Below, in pieces: positions 19,227 through 31,854 of a DNA stretch of 64,000 bases. The translations under genes and the position numbers were made by a program. The stretch is from NCBI GenBank assembly GCA_963682055.1, contig OY821743.1, positions 29,250,702 through 29,314,701 on the forward strand, read 5' to 3'. The first letter of the stretch is position 1, and each line of letters starts with the position of its first letter. Source of the DNA: Primula veris (taxonomy: Eukaryota > Streptophyta > Magnoliopsida > Ericales > Primulaceae). A model generated the notes under the pieces. The model had not been told where the DNA came from. It saw nothing but the letters and a program-made list of their open reading frames with translations, and searched no databases.

Positions 19227-21834
19227 AGTGCTTCGTTGTTGTTGGAGAGTAGCGGTGATGTCCTCGCAGCGTCTTGAATCTTCTTGACATCCTCTGGCTG
19301 TCTCGATCGCCCCCTATCATTCGGGTATTTGACCTTTTGGTGATAGGTCGAGGGTATGGTCTTCATGGCATGTAACCAAGGTCGGCCCAATATTGCGTTG
19401 TGCCCGGAGTGGTCGTCGACCACTAAAAACTCCACGGGAACCGACATGGACCCTGTTGTGACACTGAGGACGATCTTACCCAAAGGTTTGGTCGTTTCGG
19501 AGATGAATCCGATCAGTGTGACATCGGTAGGCTGAAGATCTTGCAGCTTGAGTTCCATCTTGTCGAAGAGCTCCTTGTACATGATATCACAAGAGGCTCC
19601 TTGGTCGACAAGTACCCTGCCGACAGTGTCTAGGCCGATTTGAACACGGAGGTTAATGGCGTCTCCGTGGGGGTAAACCACCCCTTCTTCGTCAAGATCC
19701 GAGAAAGAAATGGGCGGATGTCGTCGTGGTGTGCATTGTCGTTTAGAGGTCGACGCCTGTGATGTCTTGGCTACTTGACCAAAGTGGGCTAGCTGCCGTT
19801 GTCGTGATCGTTCCCCGCCTGGGCCCTTGGGTCGTGACATATGAACGACATTGATCGTTTTGCCTTGCCGGTTATCAGATCCCTCGATGGCCAGTTGTTT
19901 GCCTTTATTCCCAGCTCCTTTGATGAACTTGGCTAGGTATCCTGCATCGCCCCACTGGTTCATTCTCCATCGCAGGTTACGGCAGTGCTCAGTGAGATGG
20001 CCATGATCCTCGTGATATGCGCAGAAGAGCTTGGAATCTCTCTGATTGGGGGGAGAGATGATCGGTTGTGGTCGGGAATACCAACTTTCCCTGCATATAT
20101 CCTTGAGGATATCTTCAGCAGACAGGTTGAAAGTGTATCGCAGCTCGACCGGTCCGAAAGTGTTTCGGTGTTCCCTCTCTTGGGGCCGAACCTGTTGAAA
20201 GGGCTTGGGTGGCCTCGGGTAGGCGAGCTGGAGCGGTTTATGTTCGTTGGTCGGTGTTGGGTATGCGATCTGGAGCGGTTTGGGTTCTAGTGCTCGTGGT
20301 CGCTCTCCCCTGCTATGGACCTCGGGCTCTTTGCCCTTTCTGGTCGGTTGGAATGCTTTTCCCTGGTTATTTCTAACTCTTTTGCGACCCACCTGTGCCT
20401 CGCGGACCGACTCTCTTCTCGGTAGAGTCCGGTTGAGGAAACGCAATTCGTCGTTTTTATCGGTGAGGTGAGTACAATAGGCTAGCAGGGAATCAGTGGT
20501 TGGGAAGTTTTTGCCTATGAACTTCCTTCTCGCCCAATAGACATTAGGGATGGAATTGATAAAGTTTTGGATGGCTATATTATTGGCATATTGTGGAATA
20601 TGGTTTGCTACGTCGATAAAACGTATGCAGTAATCGTTGAGCCTTTCATTTGGTATCATCGTCATTTTAAGAAGGGTTTCGATACTAACCTTCTTTTTCC
20701 GATGAGCGGCGTATCGGGTGGAGTACGCTCTTAGCAGTTCTGCCCAGTTTCTAATGGAGCCCCGTGGTAAGTTATGATACCATGACGAAGCCTCTTGACC
20801 CAAGCTGTTTTTGAAAAATTTGCACATCAGTGCATGGTCATCACTCCACAGTTCCATCTTCGTCTTGTAGTGCCTCAGATGGTCGATAGGGCAACTCTTC
20901 CCGTCATAGAGCCTGAATTCGGGGATGACAAATCCCATAGGATTGCGGTACCGCGTGATCTGTTCAGCACACGGGGTTTCTTGGCATACATTCCAAGCCT
21001 GTTGGAACGCGTCATCCGTGACTTGGTAGGGGGGAGGGTATCCTCCCTGATGTGGTGGTGGGCCATATCCCTCCCCGATCCTGTATTTGGGATATCTATC
21101 GTCCTTCGTGTTTGTGTGGACACGTTCAATATGAGTGTTCGGATGGACGATAGTTATTGGGACATTGCCCCCTTGGTGGGGACTCTTGTATCGGGTCGCC
21201 GACCCGCTGCCTCCAGGGCGGCCCTGTAGGCAGAATCTTCCACTTCATGGCGTGGGTCTTTGTCGGGTTGGATAACTGGCAATACGATGCCGGCCGCTGT
21301 CATGGCCGTCATGCATGCCGCCAGCTAAGCTTGTAGCTGGGTGTAGTTCCTTTCATCGGCTGATGGAACGATATGTTGTACCTCCACTGTGGGTGGTGTA
21401 ATCATCCTCGGAGAATTAGTTGGCAGTCGGGGCGACTGTCCGAGTACCTGATCCTCGGGCATACCAAACTGACGGGCCTCGCCCGTTTGTAAACGAGCAT
21501 CGGAGTTGACCGAGGCCGTAGGCAAAGGGACTCTTGAGCTCGGCCCTGCTTGGGACCCGGTTAAGCGTTTTCGTGCACGCCTTAATACGGGCACGTCTTG
21601 TTCGTCCTCCGAAGACGAAAGGTGTTCGTCGACAATCCCTTCGATGAAATGTCGGGGTGGTTCGACCGGTTGTTCTTGGTTGATGTAGGAGGTTGTTGGT
21701 TGGTTTCCGGATTGGATAGCTTCATATCTGTCGCGGATAGCGAGTAGATCGTCGAGGTCTTGTTGGCTAATTCGCGTGTTTTGGTTATTGGTCTCTACTA
21801 TCTCGGGATGGGTTTCCTCTACATTGGTAACCAT
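19196..21834 (-). pseudogene. gag-protease of the Tat element, interrupted by a stop and a frame change
   Basis: The N-terminal part starts at the ATG 21834 (MVTNVEETHPEIVE) and runs in one frame to a TAG at 21325-21327. The same frame continues after the stop to about 21150. From about 21235 another frame takes over and runs through 20938 to 19196. That second part (580 aa from its first ATG) has the capsid-type gag core (WYHNLPRGSIRNWAELLRAY), a zinc knuckle at about residues 306-319 (C-x2-H-x9-C spacing with the H-D-H-G-H pattern of Tat), and an aspartic protease centre VDQGASCDIMY (D445) with the partner ILGRPWLH. Gag would pack the RNA and the protease cut the polyprotein. One stop and one frame change mean this copy probably cannot make full Gag unless recoding occurs. 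Confidence 0.8.
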
Positions 21835-21891
21835 TGTCGCTCGTCTGGCAGAGTATTGGTATTCGAATTCTAAACTAGTTGGGAACTAGAT

Positions 21892-21911
21892 GATTCCCGG
21901 AGACGGCGCCA
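21892..21911 (-). promoter_or_regulatory. Primer binding site of the Tat element
   Basis: On the minus strand, two bases after the 5' LTR, the sequence begins TGGCGCCGTCTCCGGG. It resembles the complement of the 3' end of plant tRNA-Asp, the primer typical of Athila/Tat elements, with about three mismatches to the form I remember. A related tRNA is possible. Confidence 0.75.
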
Positions 21912-21913
21912 TT

Positions 21914-22483
21914 TGATAAGGCCATAACTTTGGTCGGTCGCGTTAGGCCTTTCAACAATGATATAATGATAAATAAACCGTGAGTAAATGATACTTCCTG
22001 CTCTTTATTATTGCTCGGATTATTGTCCTTATTCGGACTATTACATTTGCTCGGATTAGTATTTCGGTTTTACGATTATGCTCGATATAACTATTTAATC
22101 TCTCGTCTTGATCTTTCTCCTCTTTTATTCGGTGCTCGGCTGTCTTGTCTCGGTTTATTTCTCGAAGTGATATGCTTTGGTTAGTTTCTCTCTTTTCTTA
22201 ACTTCTCTCTATATTTTTTGGATAGATTTTCTGGTCCTTTTTCTAGGAGGGGTAGTTGGCTATTTATAGGCAACTGCGCCTTCTAGGATATTGACAAATG
22301 TCTTCATCCCAGGGAGTTTTCAGACGAGGGTCCCCCTTTGATTGGGCTTGGGCTTTGGGTAGTAGCACCTCAATTCCTTATAAAAAGTATGAGATGACCC
22401 ATTTAAGCGTTGGATACCCATTTATAAAGTGGGTTGATTATGACCCGAATAAAATACTCGGGTCTGATTTTTATGTTCTATCA
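21914..22483 (-). repeat. 5' LTR of the Tat element
   Basis: 570 bp, bounded by TGATA and TATCA, followed on the right by the target duplication GTATG. It would carry the promoter for gag-pol on the minus strand. Confidence 0.95.
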
Positions 22484-22488
22484 GTATG

Positions 22489-25400
22489 TTTAAGTAGCTG
22501 ATATGACATGAGCAGGTATTTATATATGTGTGTGTAATTGTATATAGAATTGTTTTGTTGAATTTGTTAAGTGAGAAATACTTAATTTCGACGTCGTGAC
22601 CGATGGAGTTTATATATATATATAGAGAGAGTATATTTTTTTATTCTATATATATATTTCACTCCCGCCCATATCTTTTTAGAAGAGAAAGTTACAATGT
22701 CATCGATTTAATATTATAAGTTTGGTACTATTAGCTTATGCAACAAATTACACATTTGTATGCGAACTATCTATTACATTAGTTATTAAATTAATGTCAA
22801 TAAATAAACATTCTTTTTCTAAAATACAAAACTTTTTCTTCCATGTTAATAAATAAAACCCTTTTCAGAATTCATCATTTTATAAATTGAATTAATACTC
22901 CATTTTACTTGTGTTAATCGAATTGAAAAATGAAAGTAAAAATAGATAAATCCTTTTATGTTTTTCTTAATAGATTTTTTACATAAAAAAGAAAGTAATA
23001 ATTTTTTTTCTTTTATGTTTTCAAATCTATTATTCATTTGATAAAAGAGAATACTTATATTTTCTAGATCATACGATTATATTTTCTAGATCATACTATT
23101 ACATGGGAAAAAACCCACCTTGTTGTGATTTACAATTTATTAATCATTAGATAGATAATTTCTTAATATTGTTATAATTAAATCTTTGCAAAAAAACAAA
23201 AACTGAATTTGAGATTATAAACAAAAGTTAAATTGGTTTTATAGAACTATAACACAATCACTAATGAAACAAGTAAAACTAAACAAACAGGAAAGGGGAA
23301 AATTATGTCACAAATGGGTTTAATTTTGTGTAAATATGGTTATAACATCCACAACACTTGTGTTAATTTTAACAATATTAAGTTTGACACATCATCATTT
23401 AATTGCATGTTAAATGACAGTTGTGTAAGAGCATCCGCATTTGTTACATCAAAACATATTTTTTCCTAAAATTTGATGATTATGGTATAAAAAATGATAT
23501 GCATGTAAATTTCAGGAAACACAAAATTCACCTTATATATGATAAATGTATATGATTTCCTAGATTAATATAATAGTAATAAACTATGATGAGTCCATAT
23601 TTTTGTGGTTGTAATATTTTTATGATTATTAAATGATAATAAATAAATAAATAAAAATAATGTAGGATTATTATAATAAAATTAATAAGGAATCTGGTAT
23701 TTTGTGTAAATATAAACGGTTTATTAAAAGATATAAAATATGTTAGATTTGAGAAAATGGTTAAGGTGGCTGATGCGGATGCTCTTAAATTTAACCTTCA
23801 TATTAGTGTATTAAATTAACAAAATTATCTAATTTTAATTAAAATTAATTATTAATTAAAATATCATTAATTAATCATTTTATAAACGCCCACTAAAATA
23901 GTAACTTAAATAGGAGTAGTTGAAATAAAATTCACATTGGAATTAATGTTATTTTGCCACATTATCAATTAACAACATTAAATGCATTGTTATCTTTAAC
24001 AACTTTTTTAACGTCTATAAATATAACACATTATTTAAAATAACTAATTGAGACAAAAAATACATTGTTAGATAACTATTTAGATAAAAATATTATTGTA
24101 CATAGTCTAAAGATTTAATTTTATACACATTTTCAATGGAAAGACAGATGTACACATTTTGGGGTCAAATTTGTGAACGAGTGGATAGACCCACATGAAA
24201 ATGTGTTAATTGTTATATGGATTAGAGAACCAAATCAATTGTCCTTAAGAATGACTGAATAATTTGTCTATAGTTTCTATGTTTAGATTTGGTTATTTTT
24301 GTTTAATTAAATGGATGACAGTTAGTTAGTTGTAAGTTTCAATTTGATCATCACTTTTTTGAAAGTAAACAAATTTTACCCCATATTCTCTAAAAACAAA
24401 TGATATACGTAGTATAAATTTACATAATATATTTATGAATAAAAGCTCTATAAAATCTTCTCAAGCTCTCAGCTCCACTAACCCGGAAACTACGGTTATT
24501 TGTAAACGTATGGTAGTCGGTTATACTAAACCAATTTTATCTTAAATAAACTATTATACTCGATATTAATACTACTTGTATGTCTCTTTTAATCCCAATC
24601 TCTCTTTGTTACCTACATCCAATGACGGAGAAGATCTTGTGGAGGTCGTATCGCCGAGAAAAAAACTAAGTCGCAAAAGATTGGAGCAATTAATAGAAGA
24701 CACGTGTCAACCCTAAGTTACATGTCTAAGTGGTTGATTTGAGCTCGACCGGGTTTATGAATGAACAATCGAGATGATAATTAAATACGTGTTGTGCAAT
24801 TATTTAATAATTACCTATAAATACAAAGTCTCATTAGATAATGAAGGCAATAATTTACATTTAAAGTCATATTTTTTTAAACCACCTAGTATTAGCATTT
24901 ACTTTAGTTGTTAAGAGTAGAATTTGGATCGTTAGCGGTTACTTGTGTTTCGATATAAGGTTGTAAATTTACAATAACAAAATTTTACTCATATGTCTAA
25001 ATTTTACGCCCTTTCCTCCAAACATAAATATTTGATTTTGTGATGTTTTCACTTAATTAGCTAAAAATAATCATGTGTTAATCGTTCATTTTAAAAGGGG
25101 GCAATATCCAAAACATACGATTAACCAAAACATATAACAGTTAAAAGTTTTTTCTTAAAACATACACATATTTATTAGAGTTGTATGTTTTGATAATAAA
25201 ATTTTTGATTTGTACTTTTTATAACTAGACTTCAAAAGTTTTATGTTTTGATAATTTTCGCTGGGCTCAAATTATAATTTTTAAAAGCATGATCTTATCC
25301 AAATTTCTGTGAAGGACCTTGTCATGGACTAGACAAATTTGGAGAATCGGGCTCTTCAAAATTTTATCCCTTATTATGCACGGACACATCCAAGAAAATT

Positions 25401-26346
25401 AAAATTAAATAAAGAGAAAAAATCTCTATAATGCACGGATTCTTAATAATATCCAAATTTGTTATGCCTGCGGGTGAACGTACGGAAACAAATTAAAGTA
25501 AAATACATTTTTTTTTAAGTAACGAGTCTAATTTATTAACAAAATAAATTATTCATCCGCAAGACAAAACCCCATAGTGATCGTTAATACACAAAATTGA
25601 TAAGACAATATAAATAATTCAAAACTCTACACTACAATTGAACCCTACAGCTGTAAAAGGAGAAAAATTTGCTAATAAAAGTTATGTCAATAAAAACATG
25701 GATGTCAAGGAAAATGAGATCAAAAGATCTTCTTTCTCTTTATACCCCCTAACCATATAACTCCCCTTATATCATCAAGATCAAAGTGATTTAAAATGAG
25801 CTATTTTGACAATCATAATTTTCAAAGTCCAATATCTTTCGACACAGCTTAAATTAGGAACAAAACACCAATTAGCATCCTTTAAGAAAAAAAAAAAACT
25901 ACAAAAGAAATAATGTAACCAAGAGGCTTAAATCTATTTAAAATCTTGACAAATTCAGCAATATGTCTTTTTTACTTATAAGATATGTCGCAGTGCATAT
26001 GTAGGAAGTGTACTTCACCCACCTAAACTTTTGAACGAGACTCGCACAAGCAATATAAAAGTGGGTGAAACTTGTTTAAGAGAAAATCTCCTCATAAGCA
26101 TAGTACAGATAAAACATTAACAAAATCTAATCTTATAAAAATTAATACATAAAAGTAGAAATAGAAAATGGTGTCTTCTAGATGAAAAAAGGTTTCATGG
26201 TATAAATTCTTGAAAAAAATCCAAAAAAAAGAGTTCAACTTTATTGAAATACAAGTCACAACTGCTAACACAAAAACACATAGTTTAGGAAAATAGCATT
26301 GTTAATTAAATAACAGATACGCAAGAGAAGTCCAAACAAAAGCTTG
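22489..26346. other. AT-rich intergenic spacer
   Basis: No gene is recognised. It contains AT and GA microsatellites at about 22610-22660, a MITE at 23426-23787 (listed separately), and a TATA-like CCTATAAATAC near 24810 that resembles an LTR promoter remnant but has no boundaries I can define. Confidence 0.5.
23426..23787. mobile_element. MITE with 15-bp perfect terminal inverted repeats
   Basis: The ends are TAAGAGCATCCGCAT and its exact reverse complement, 362 bases apart, with no coding sequence inside. GAGCATCCGCA-type ends are common in plant PIF/Harbinger-derived MITEs. A 3-bp target duplication is not obvious because the outermost bases TAA/TTA can belong to the inverted repeat. A diverged, inverted copy lies at about 30740-31333. 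Confidence 0.75.
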
Positions 26347-27683
26347 CTAATCCAAGTTCATTTCTCGTGGATTTGGCACGAACCAGATGAACGGCTGCTT
26401 GTACTTTCGAGAAGAATCCAAAACGTGATGCAAATAAAAATCCTTATCTTCTAAGTTGAAAATACCAGAATCCTCCATATTCCAGCGATAACTATAACGA
26501 AGCATCCAACAATGATGGTGACATGTATAGTAAATAGAATTTGGCAGGCAACCTGGAAACTCAACTGTTGAAACAGAAACGGAACTGTCTCGCACACACA
26601 AGATTTGTTGACCTAAATTGTCTATCTCTACCCAGTTTGCCAAAGCTGCTTCTATGGGCTGTGTCATTTTGAAAACTTTGAACTCGAAAGATCTTGGAAA
26701 ATCTTCATCACCTAAACCACAGCTCTCTTGACTATCGTAAGACCTATTACTATCAAAAGATTCACTTCTACCATCAAGGTTATCATCGCCGTAGTCTTCG
26801 TTTTCAAAGTTTTCGTTGTCAAAGTTTTTGTTTTCAAAGTCTTCTCTTTCCAGATGTTCATCTTGACCTTGATTGAAGTTAAGGTAAACGGCGATGCCAC
26901 ACTCTTTTAACCATTAATAGCTCACCATCTTGAGATTCGATAAGTTAAACACTATTGGCACCATGACGACTTTCTGGCACGATAGTTTTGATGGTTCGAC
27001 TAGCAATGTCTATTTCAAAAAACTTGCCCCTATAATCTACACCGTAGAGGTTACCTTTATATCAAATAATGTCATGAATTGCATCTTTAGAGCTAATAAA
27101 AGTCCAAGATGGCTCACCGTATATGAGGAATGCCAGTTCACCCAAGGACCCGTAGATCACCACAACCCCAAAACTATCAGGACATTCTTGAGGATCTGAT
27201 AATAATATCCCCTTCGTTATAAAAAAAGGAAAATATCTTTTAAGCCATTCATGCTTAAATACATGACAAGGATCCTTAAAACACTGGCAGACTTATACAA
27301 GCCCCGATCAATGGATTCACAAGGGCTATAACCAAGGTTTGCTCTAAGTAAAACAACCATCCGCGTGAGGAACCGACGAATCTATATTTATAAGGTAATG
27401 GAAGCTTAAAGTCATATGATATTTCATCAGAAATACTGTATATGCCCGTCTCTACGTCGTTATTTTCATCTGTCCTAAACATTAACATTGACAACTTTTT
27501 ACGAGAGACCTTCAAAATATTCAGGTTAACTTTTTGAGTAACATCAGCCTCGAGGGAAACATAGACCCACAAAGAGCATACACCACAAAAGTGTACATAA
27601 TCAGATAATTTATCTAGCTTAATCACAATAATATCCACAATGTGTTCTGGAAGACCAGTCCAGTCTCGGAATGATGCATCCAT
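26347..27683 (-). pseudogene. F-box / DUF295-type gene, inactivated
   Basis: From the ATG at 27683 the protein begins MDASFRDWTGLPEHIVDIIV, a plant F-box core that would bind Skp1 in an SCF ubiquitin ligase. It continues into a DUF295-like region (FVGSSRGWLFYLEQT). The frame breaks at about 27276 after SLPVF, resumes in another frame, meets a TGA at 27062-27064 and a TAA at 26945-26947, and needs a further frame change near 26880. The last part (to 26347) includes an Asn/Asp/Glu-rich insert, then 'FEFKVFKMTQPIEAALANW' and the C-terminal beta-propeller remnant (DKDFYLHHVLD, PFIWFVPNPREM). At least two stops and two frame changes make it a pseudogene. Undetected short introns could explain some breaks but not all. 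Confidence 0.8.
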
Positions 27684-30600
27684 CGTAGAATGTAAAAGAA
27701 AAGTATGTAAGCTTACTTTAAAAAATAGTTTGAACCATAAAAACCAATTAGCACTGTCTACATTATCAACTAATGACATATACATATAACTCTTAAGACA
27801 CATTCCAAAGTTTTTAAATTTTAAACAGCCCTCAGGATATTTGTTTTAACAAACATATCTCATTTTAGTTGTGTGTAGGGTATTTACTAACAATATCTAT
27901 GCTCTGATGGAGAATTCACCCCTATCAATTAGCTACTCAACGAAAAAGATGAACACGGGAAGAGATCCAAGCAGCATGCTTAGCTCAAATGTTTTTAGCA
28001 GTATTAACTAACCAAGCTACATCAGAAGTATGAAAAAAAAAAAGGCATTTTCAATTGGAGAAAAATTAAGTGGGTTTTAAAGTTTATATAAACCAAAACC
28101 AAAACCAAATTTAAAACGCAGGTTACGGAAAGACAGGCTTAGCGACCAAAAATTCAACCTGGATCAACCAGGGATCTAGTTTACCAATCTAGAGTGTTAA
28201 TTTCGCAAGACATTGAGTAAGATTTAATAAGAGAGGGATAGAGAATTGTGTATTTAAAAAGATTAAAAGCAGGTAAGCTCTACCAGTCGAGAGTGAGGAT
28301 GAGATAATCCGATGAAGGGCGGCAGTGAAAGTTTTATAGCGACGGAAAAAATACCTAGAAACATGTTATTATATTACCCTTTGTGTTTAGAATCTTACAC
28401 CGATGTTAAACTTGTTTTTCTGAATGAATCGGGACTTATAACGTATTCTTAAAAAAATGCTTAACTTTTGGAAAGAGTGTGAACTCTCTCTCACCAAAGA
28501 AAATGTATATTGAAAAATTTGTTTCATAGTGATATGAAGCATGTTTATATAACCTATTTTAGAGACCTGATAGGCTAAATAAAGAAAAGTTTATCTAATC
28601 AGATTCGAACCTTTTCTTTATCTAATCAGATTCGAACCTTTTCTTATCTAATTAAATTAGAGTTCATTCCACTAAATAACTGTAACTGAAATCTTTCTCC
28701 TATATTCCGAATCTTTTAGAAGATAATTCGTTACATGTCATTATGTTTAAATCATCCCCACATTAAGATTAAACAGACACTCACTTACCAATTTAAATCA
28801 CTGACGATTTATATTTAGTAAGCATATTTTATTGCTTAATAAATACCACTTAACTTAATTAATATATCGCATTAATAAATGCATATGCAGGTTTTGATAC
28901 AAAAATACTTATAAGCTTTTAAGGGGTATCATCAATCCAAATACCGGGACATGGATTTCTTCATTTACTAATAAACATTATACTTGAAACGTGATCGTCC
29001 AACTCATTGAGTTTATTACTCGTAAAGAATCACACTCTTTTACGAATTAAAACGATTGTCATTTCTCGTACATGTTTAATTAATAAAATCAGAATTAAAA
29101 GTTTGAACAAATTTTATGTGCCAAAGCGTTAATTATTTTATCTAATCAGTACAAAAATAATTGGGTTGTTGCGGTCCTGTTTAATCTCAGAGTGCACCAG
29201 CATATAAGTTGAAATATTTTGTTCCCTATAGTGAAGGCATACCTACTAAAATTATACACTACAACTGTACCGATGGTCTTTCCATTTCCATTTAAAATTG
29301 TAAACAATTTATTTATATTATATAAGAACTGATAGTCTAATATTTCGTGTGTAAGCCCTCGTTTGTAATATTACACACCAGACTATCTACGAATTATAAT
29401 ATTAGACACTTATTTACGTATTATTAAATAAAATGGAAAAATACATTTACTACACCAAACTATAATGGTGTTAACGATTTGGATACCCACCTTTCAAATT
29501 TTCCAATTTTGGTACCATACTATAATAACTTTCCAATTTAAATACCACCGTCTAAATAAATTAAGGAATCATGTCACGTAACATTTGACAAACATTAATT
29601 TGAGGGGCTAATTTGACAATTTTGCACAAAAATATATCATAATAGAAAAAATTTCTCCCCAATTTCACATATAAAAAAAATTAGCATATAATCCAAATTT
29701 TTGTTATGTGTGAAATTGAGGGAAACGTTTTTATAGGTTTGGCTACAGATTTTCTTTGTTTAGATTTAAATATATCTTCTTTGTTGAGGAATCATAAAAT
29801 TCTTTCTTTATTAAGGAATCAAAACATCTTTATGAATTGCAAAACTAAAGATGTCTTCAACAGAACAGTATCACGTCTAAGGTATCCAGACTGAAATTTA
29901 AATAATTAGATTTTACAAATTTCAATTTATAAGGGATGGAAGAGTTTCTTATTGTCTAACTCTTACAATAAGCAAAACCAAACATGTTTTTGTTCCAGTG
30001 AAAACTAAATTTTAAGTCCTTATTAACTCTATATTTTCTATAGCTAGCCAATGGCAAATTACTGAATTGGATTGGTTTCAACGAGCAACCAGTAAATCAT
30101 TAAGTACATCACAAAAAGTTATAAAACCATTGGGGTCATATGCTAAACTTAAATTAACAGCAATGTTTTAACTTTTTTTTACGTTTTTAATACATTTTTA
30201 TTTTAACTTACATATACATTGTTTTGGTGAAATTCTATTCCTCCTGTGTCCGCAGCTGACTACCAAGAACTGGGTTACTAACTCTTGACATGCTAAATCT
30301 AACCTTACTGTTTGAAACATTCTATTAGTTCTGAAAAATCTTTAAAATGTTTGTTTTGAAGAAAAGGTTTACTTCCTTTTTAGCTATAAATCGGTAGCAT
30401 ATTTACTAACAATCTTTATGAGTTGATGAATAATTCATACTAAGACATTGGATATCAAGGGAATTATTAGGAAACAGTCACTATGTATGATTGATTCACA
30501 ATTCGTTTGTATAAAAAAATGTCAAATGGATCAAAAAATTAAATTTTGATTAATATTTAGTTTAGGATAGGCCTCCTATGATTATATATTTTTATTTAGC

Positions 30601-30739
30601 TTTTTAGTGTATTATACGATGCTAAAAATTATATGAGCTTTTATGAATTTTAGATATTTTTGCTTAACATTTTTGGATTCCCAATTCTCAGAGAAATCGA
30701 TATGTATCTGCAGAGTTGTCAATTTACCTCAGATATAAT
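27684..30739. other. AT-rich intergenic spacer
   Basis: It holds the former promoter and leader of the F-box relic on its left. Nothing coding is seen further right. A 25-bp direct duplication (TCTAATCAGATTCGAACC) occurs at about 28597-28650. Confidence 0.45.
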
Positions 30740-31333
30740 GAGAGAGCACTGCTACCTCAAATTAACCCATTTTATACATTTTAATAAATCGTTTACATTT
30801 ATATAAAATTTCAGCTTCCTTATTAATTACTTATAATAATCTTATATTTGTTTATTTGTTTATTATCTTTTAATAATCATAACAATATTACAACCACAAA
30901 AATGTCGACCCAATGATAGTTTATTACTATTATACTCACTCCGTCCTTAAATAAATATCCCCTACGAAGATACATGCAACTCTGACCATCAAAATTTTCA
31001 TATCAAAATTACCGAAATGAAAAAATTGAAAATTTCATCATATAATTCTAACCATAAACTACGTCATTAACTTTTTAAATAATTTTTTCCGTCAATCTAA
31101 ATATGAAAAAATTATCGGTCAAAATTGTAGTTATTTTCGTAGGTAACATTTGTTTAGGCACGAGAGAGTATTAATCTAGCGAATAATATGCATTCCTCGT
31201 ATGTGAGATAAATTTTGTGTTTTATTAAATTTGATGAATTTATAAGGTTTCTGATATATATCACTTTTTATAACATAATTATTTAATTTTAGAAAAAATT
31301 ATGTTTTAAAAAATTAGATGGAGATGATATTTA
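30740..31333. mobile_element. Diverged, inverted copy of the 23.4-kb MITE, interrupted by a Stowaway element
   Basis: Read in reverse complement, the flanks of the Stowaway element (30740-30934 and 31169-31333) align with the MITE at 23426-23787 over most of its length. Shared words include 'ATTACAACCACAAAAAT', 'TAGTTTATTACTATTAT' and 'TTAATCTAG'. The ends are degraded. Boundaries are approximate. Confidence 0.65.
30935..31168. mobile_element. Stowaway-type MITE with TA target duplication
   Basis: 234 bp. The left end is CTCACTCCGTCC and the right end, in reverse complement, is CTCTCTCGTGCC, close to the plant Stowaway (Tc1/mariner) end CTCCCTCCGT. TA flanks both sides (30933-30934 and 31169-31170). 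Removing the element and one TA restores the sequence seen at the same place in the related MITE at 23.4 kb. Confidence 0.8.
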
Positions 31334-31854
31334 CACCTTCCTTATCTTTCCGTTAAATTTTACTAATATTGTTTTCAAATGTAGATACACATACACAATT
31401 ACCGATCCATGTAAAAGTTGATATTTTATAAATTGATTTGATTAATACGGGTAGTATGGTCTACTATTTTCTGTCGTTAACCAAAGTCTACTAATTATTA
31501 GTTACGCCAAGACAAAGTATTTAATTATCGTGTCATTCTCAGTTGATTGTCACTATTATTATTATTATGAGTAACTGCTAATAACCCCATGAACTATTAT
31601 TTGTTTAGAGATGACCACTGTAAGCTATGAGAAATTGTAATTAATCCCCATAAACTATTTGTGTTTTGCGATTAACTCCCGTGACCAAATTTAAACAAGA
31701 ATAACATAGTATCCTTAGGTACGTTTTTAAATTTTCTCAGTTAATACGTGATGATTTAAACTATACGAAGGAATTTTTAGATTTTTTATCTCGACAATTT
31801 AGATATGAAAAATTTAATGGTCAAAAGTTGGACGTATTTTAGCAGAATAAACTT
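31334..31854. other. AT-rich spacer
   Basis: No gene. Around 31770-31860 there is a sequence resembling the right half of the Stowaway element (GGTCAAAA...TTTAGGGACG), probably a second, degraded copy. Confidence 0.4.

Larger units (their letters stand above)
5240..22483 (-). mobile_element. Complete Ty3/gypsy Tat-type LTR retrotransposon, 17.2 kb
   Basis: Two 570-bp LTRs (5240-5809 and 21914-22483) bound the element, with the target duplication GTATG at 5235-5239 and 22484-22488. LTRs begin TGATA and end TATCA. The coding sense is minus, so the 5' LTR is the right-hand one. Order in that sense: 5' LTR, primer binding site, gag-protease (broken), pol in the order RT, RNase H, second RNase H, integrase, then an 86-bp tandem array, then 10 kb with genes on the opposite strand, then the 3' LTR. 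The second (archaeal-type) RNase H, the gag zinc knuckle with a CAYHEDHGHLTEHC pattern and the extra antisense genes fit the plant Tat lineage. The LTRs differ at two positions I can see (5245 A versus 21919 G; a C/A difference near 5649 and 22323), so the insertion is recent. Confidence 0.95.

Noticed and set aside
16225..20471. Many plus- and minus-strand frames over gag-pol in other frames
   Set aside because: Overlap with the recognised gag and pol frames; no independent motifs.
26694..27199. Plus-strand frames opposite the F-box relic
   Set aside because: Shadows of the minus-strand pseudogene; the recognisable protein is on the minus strand.
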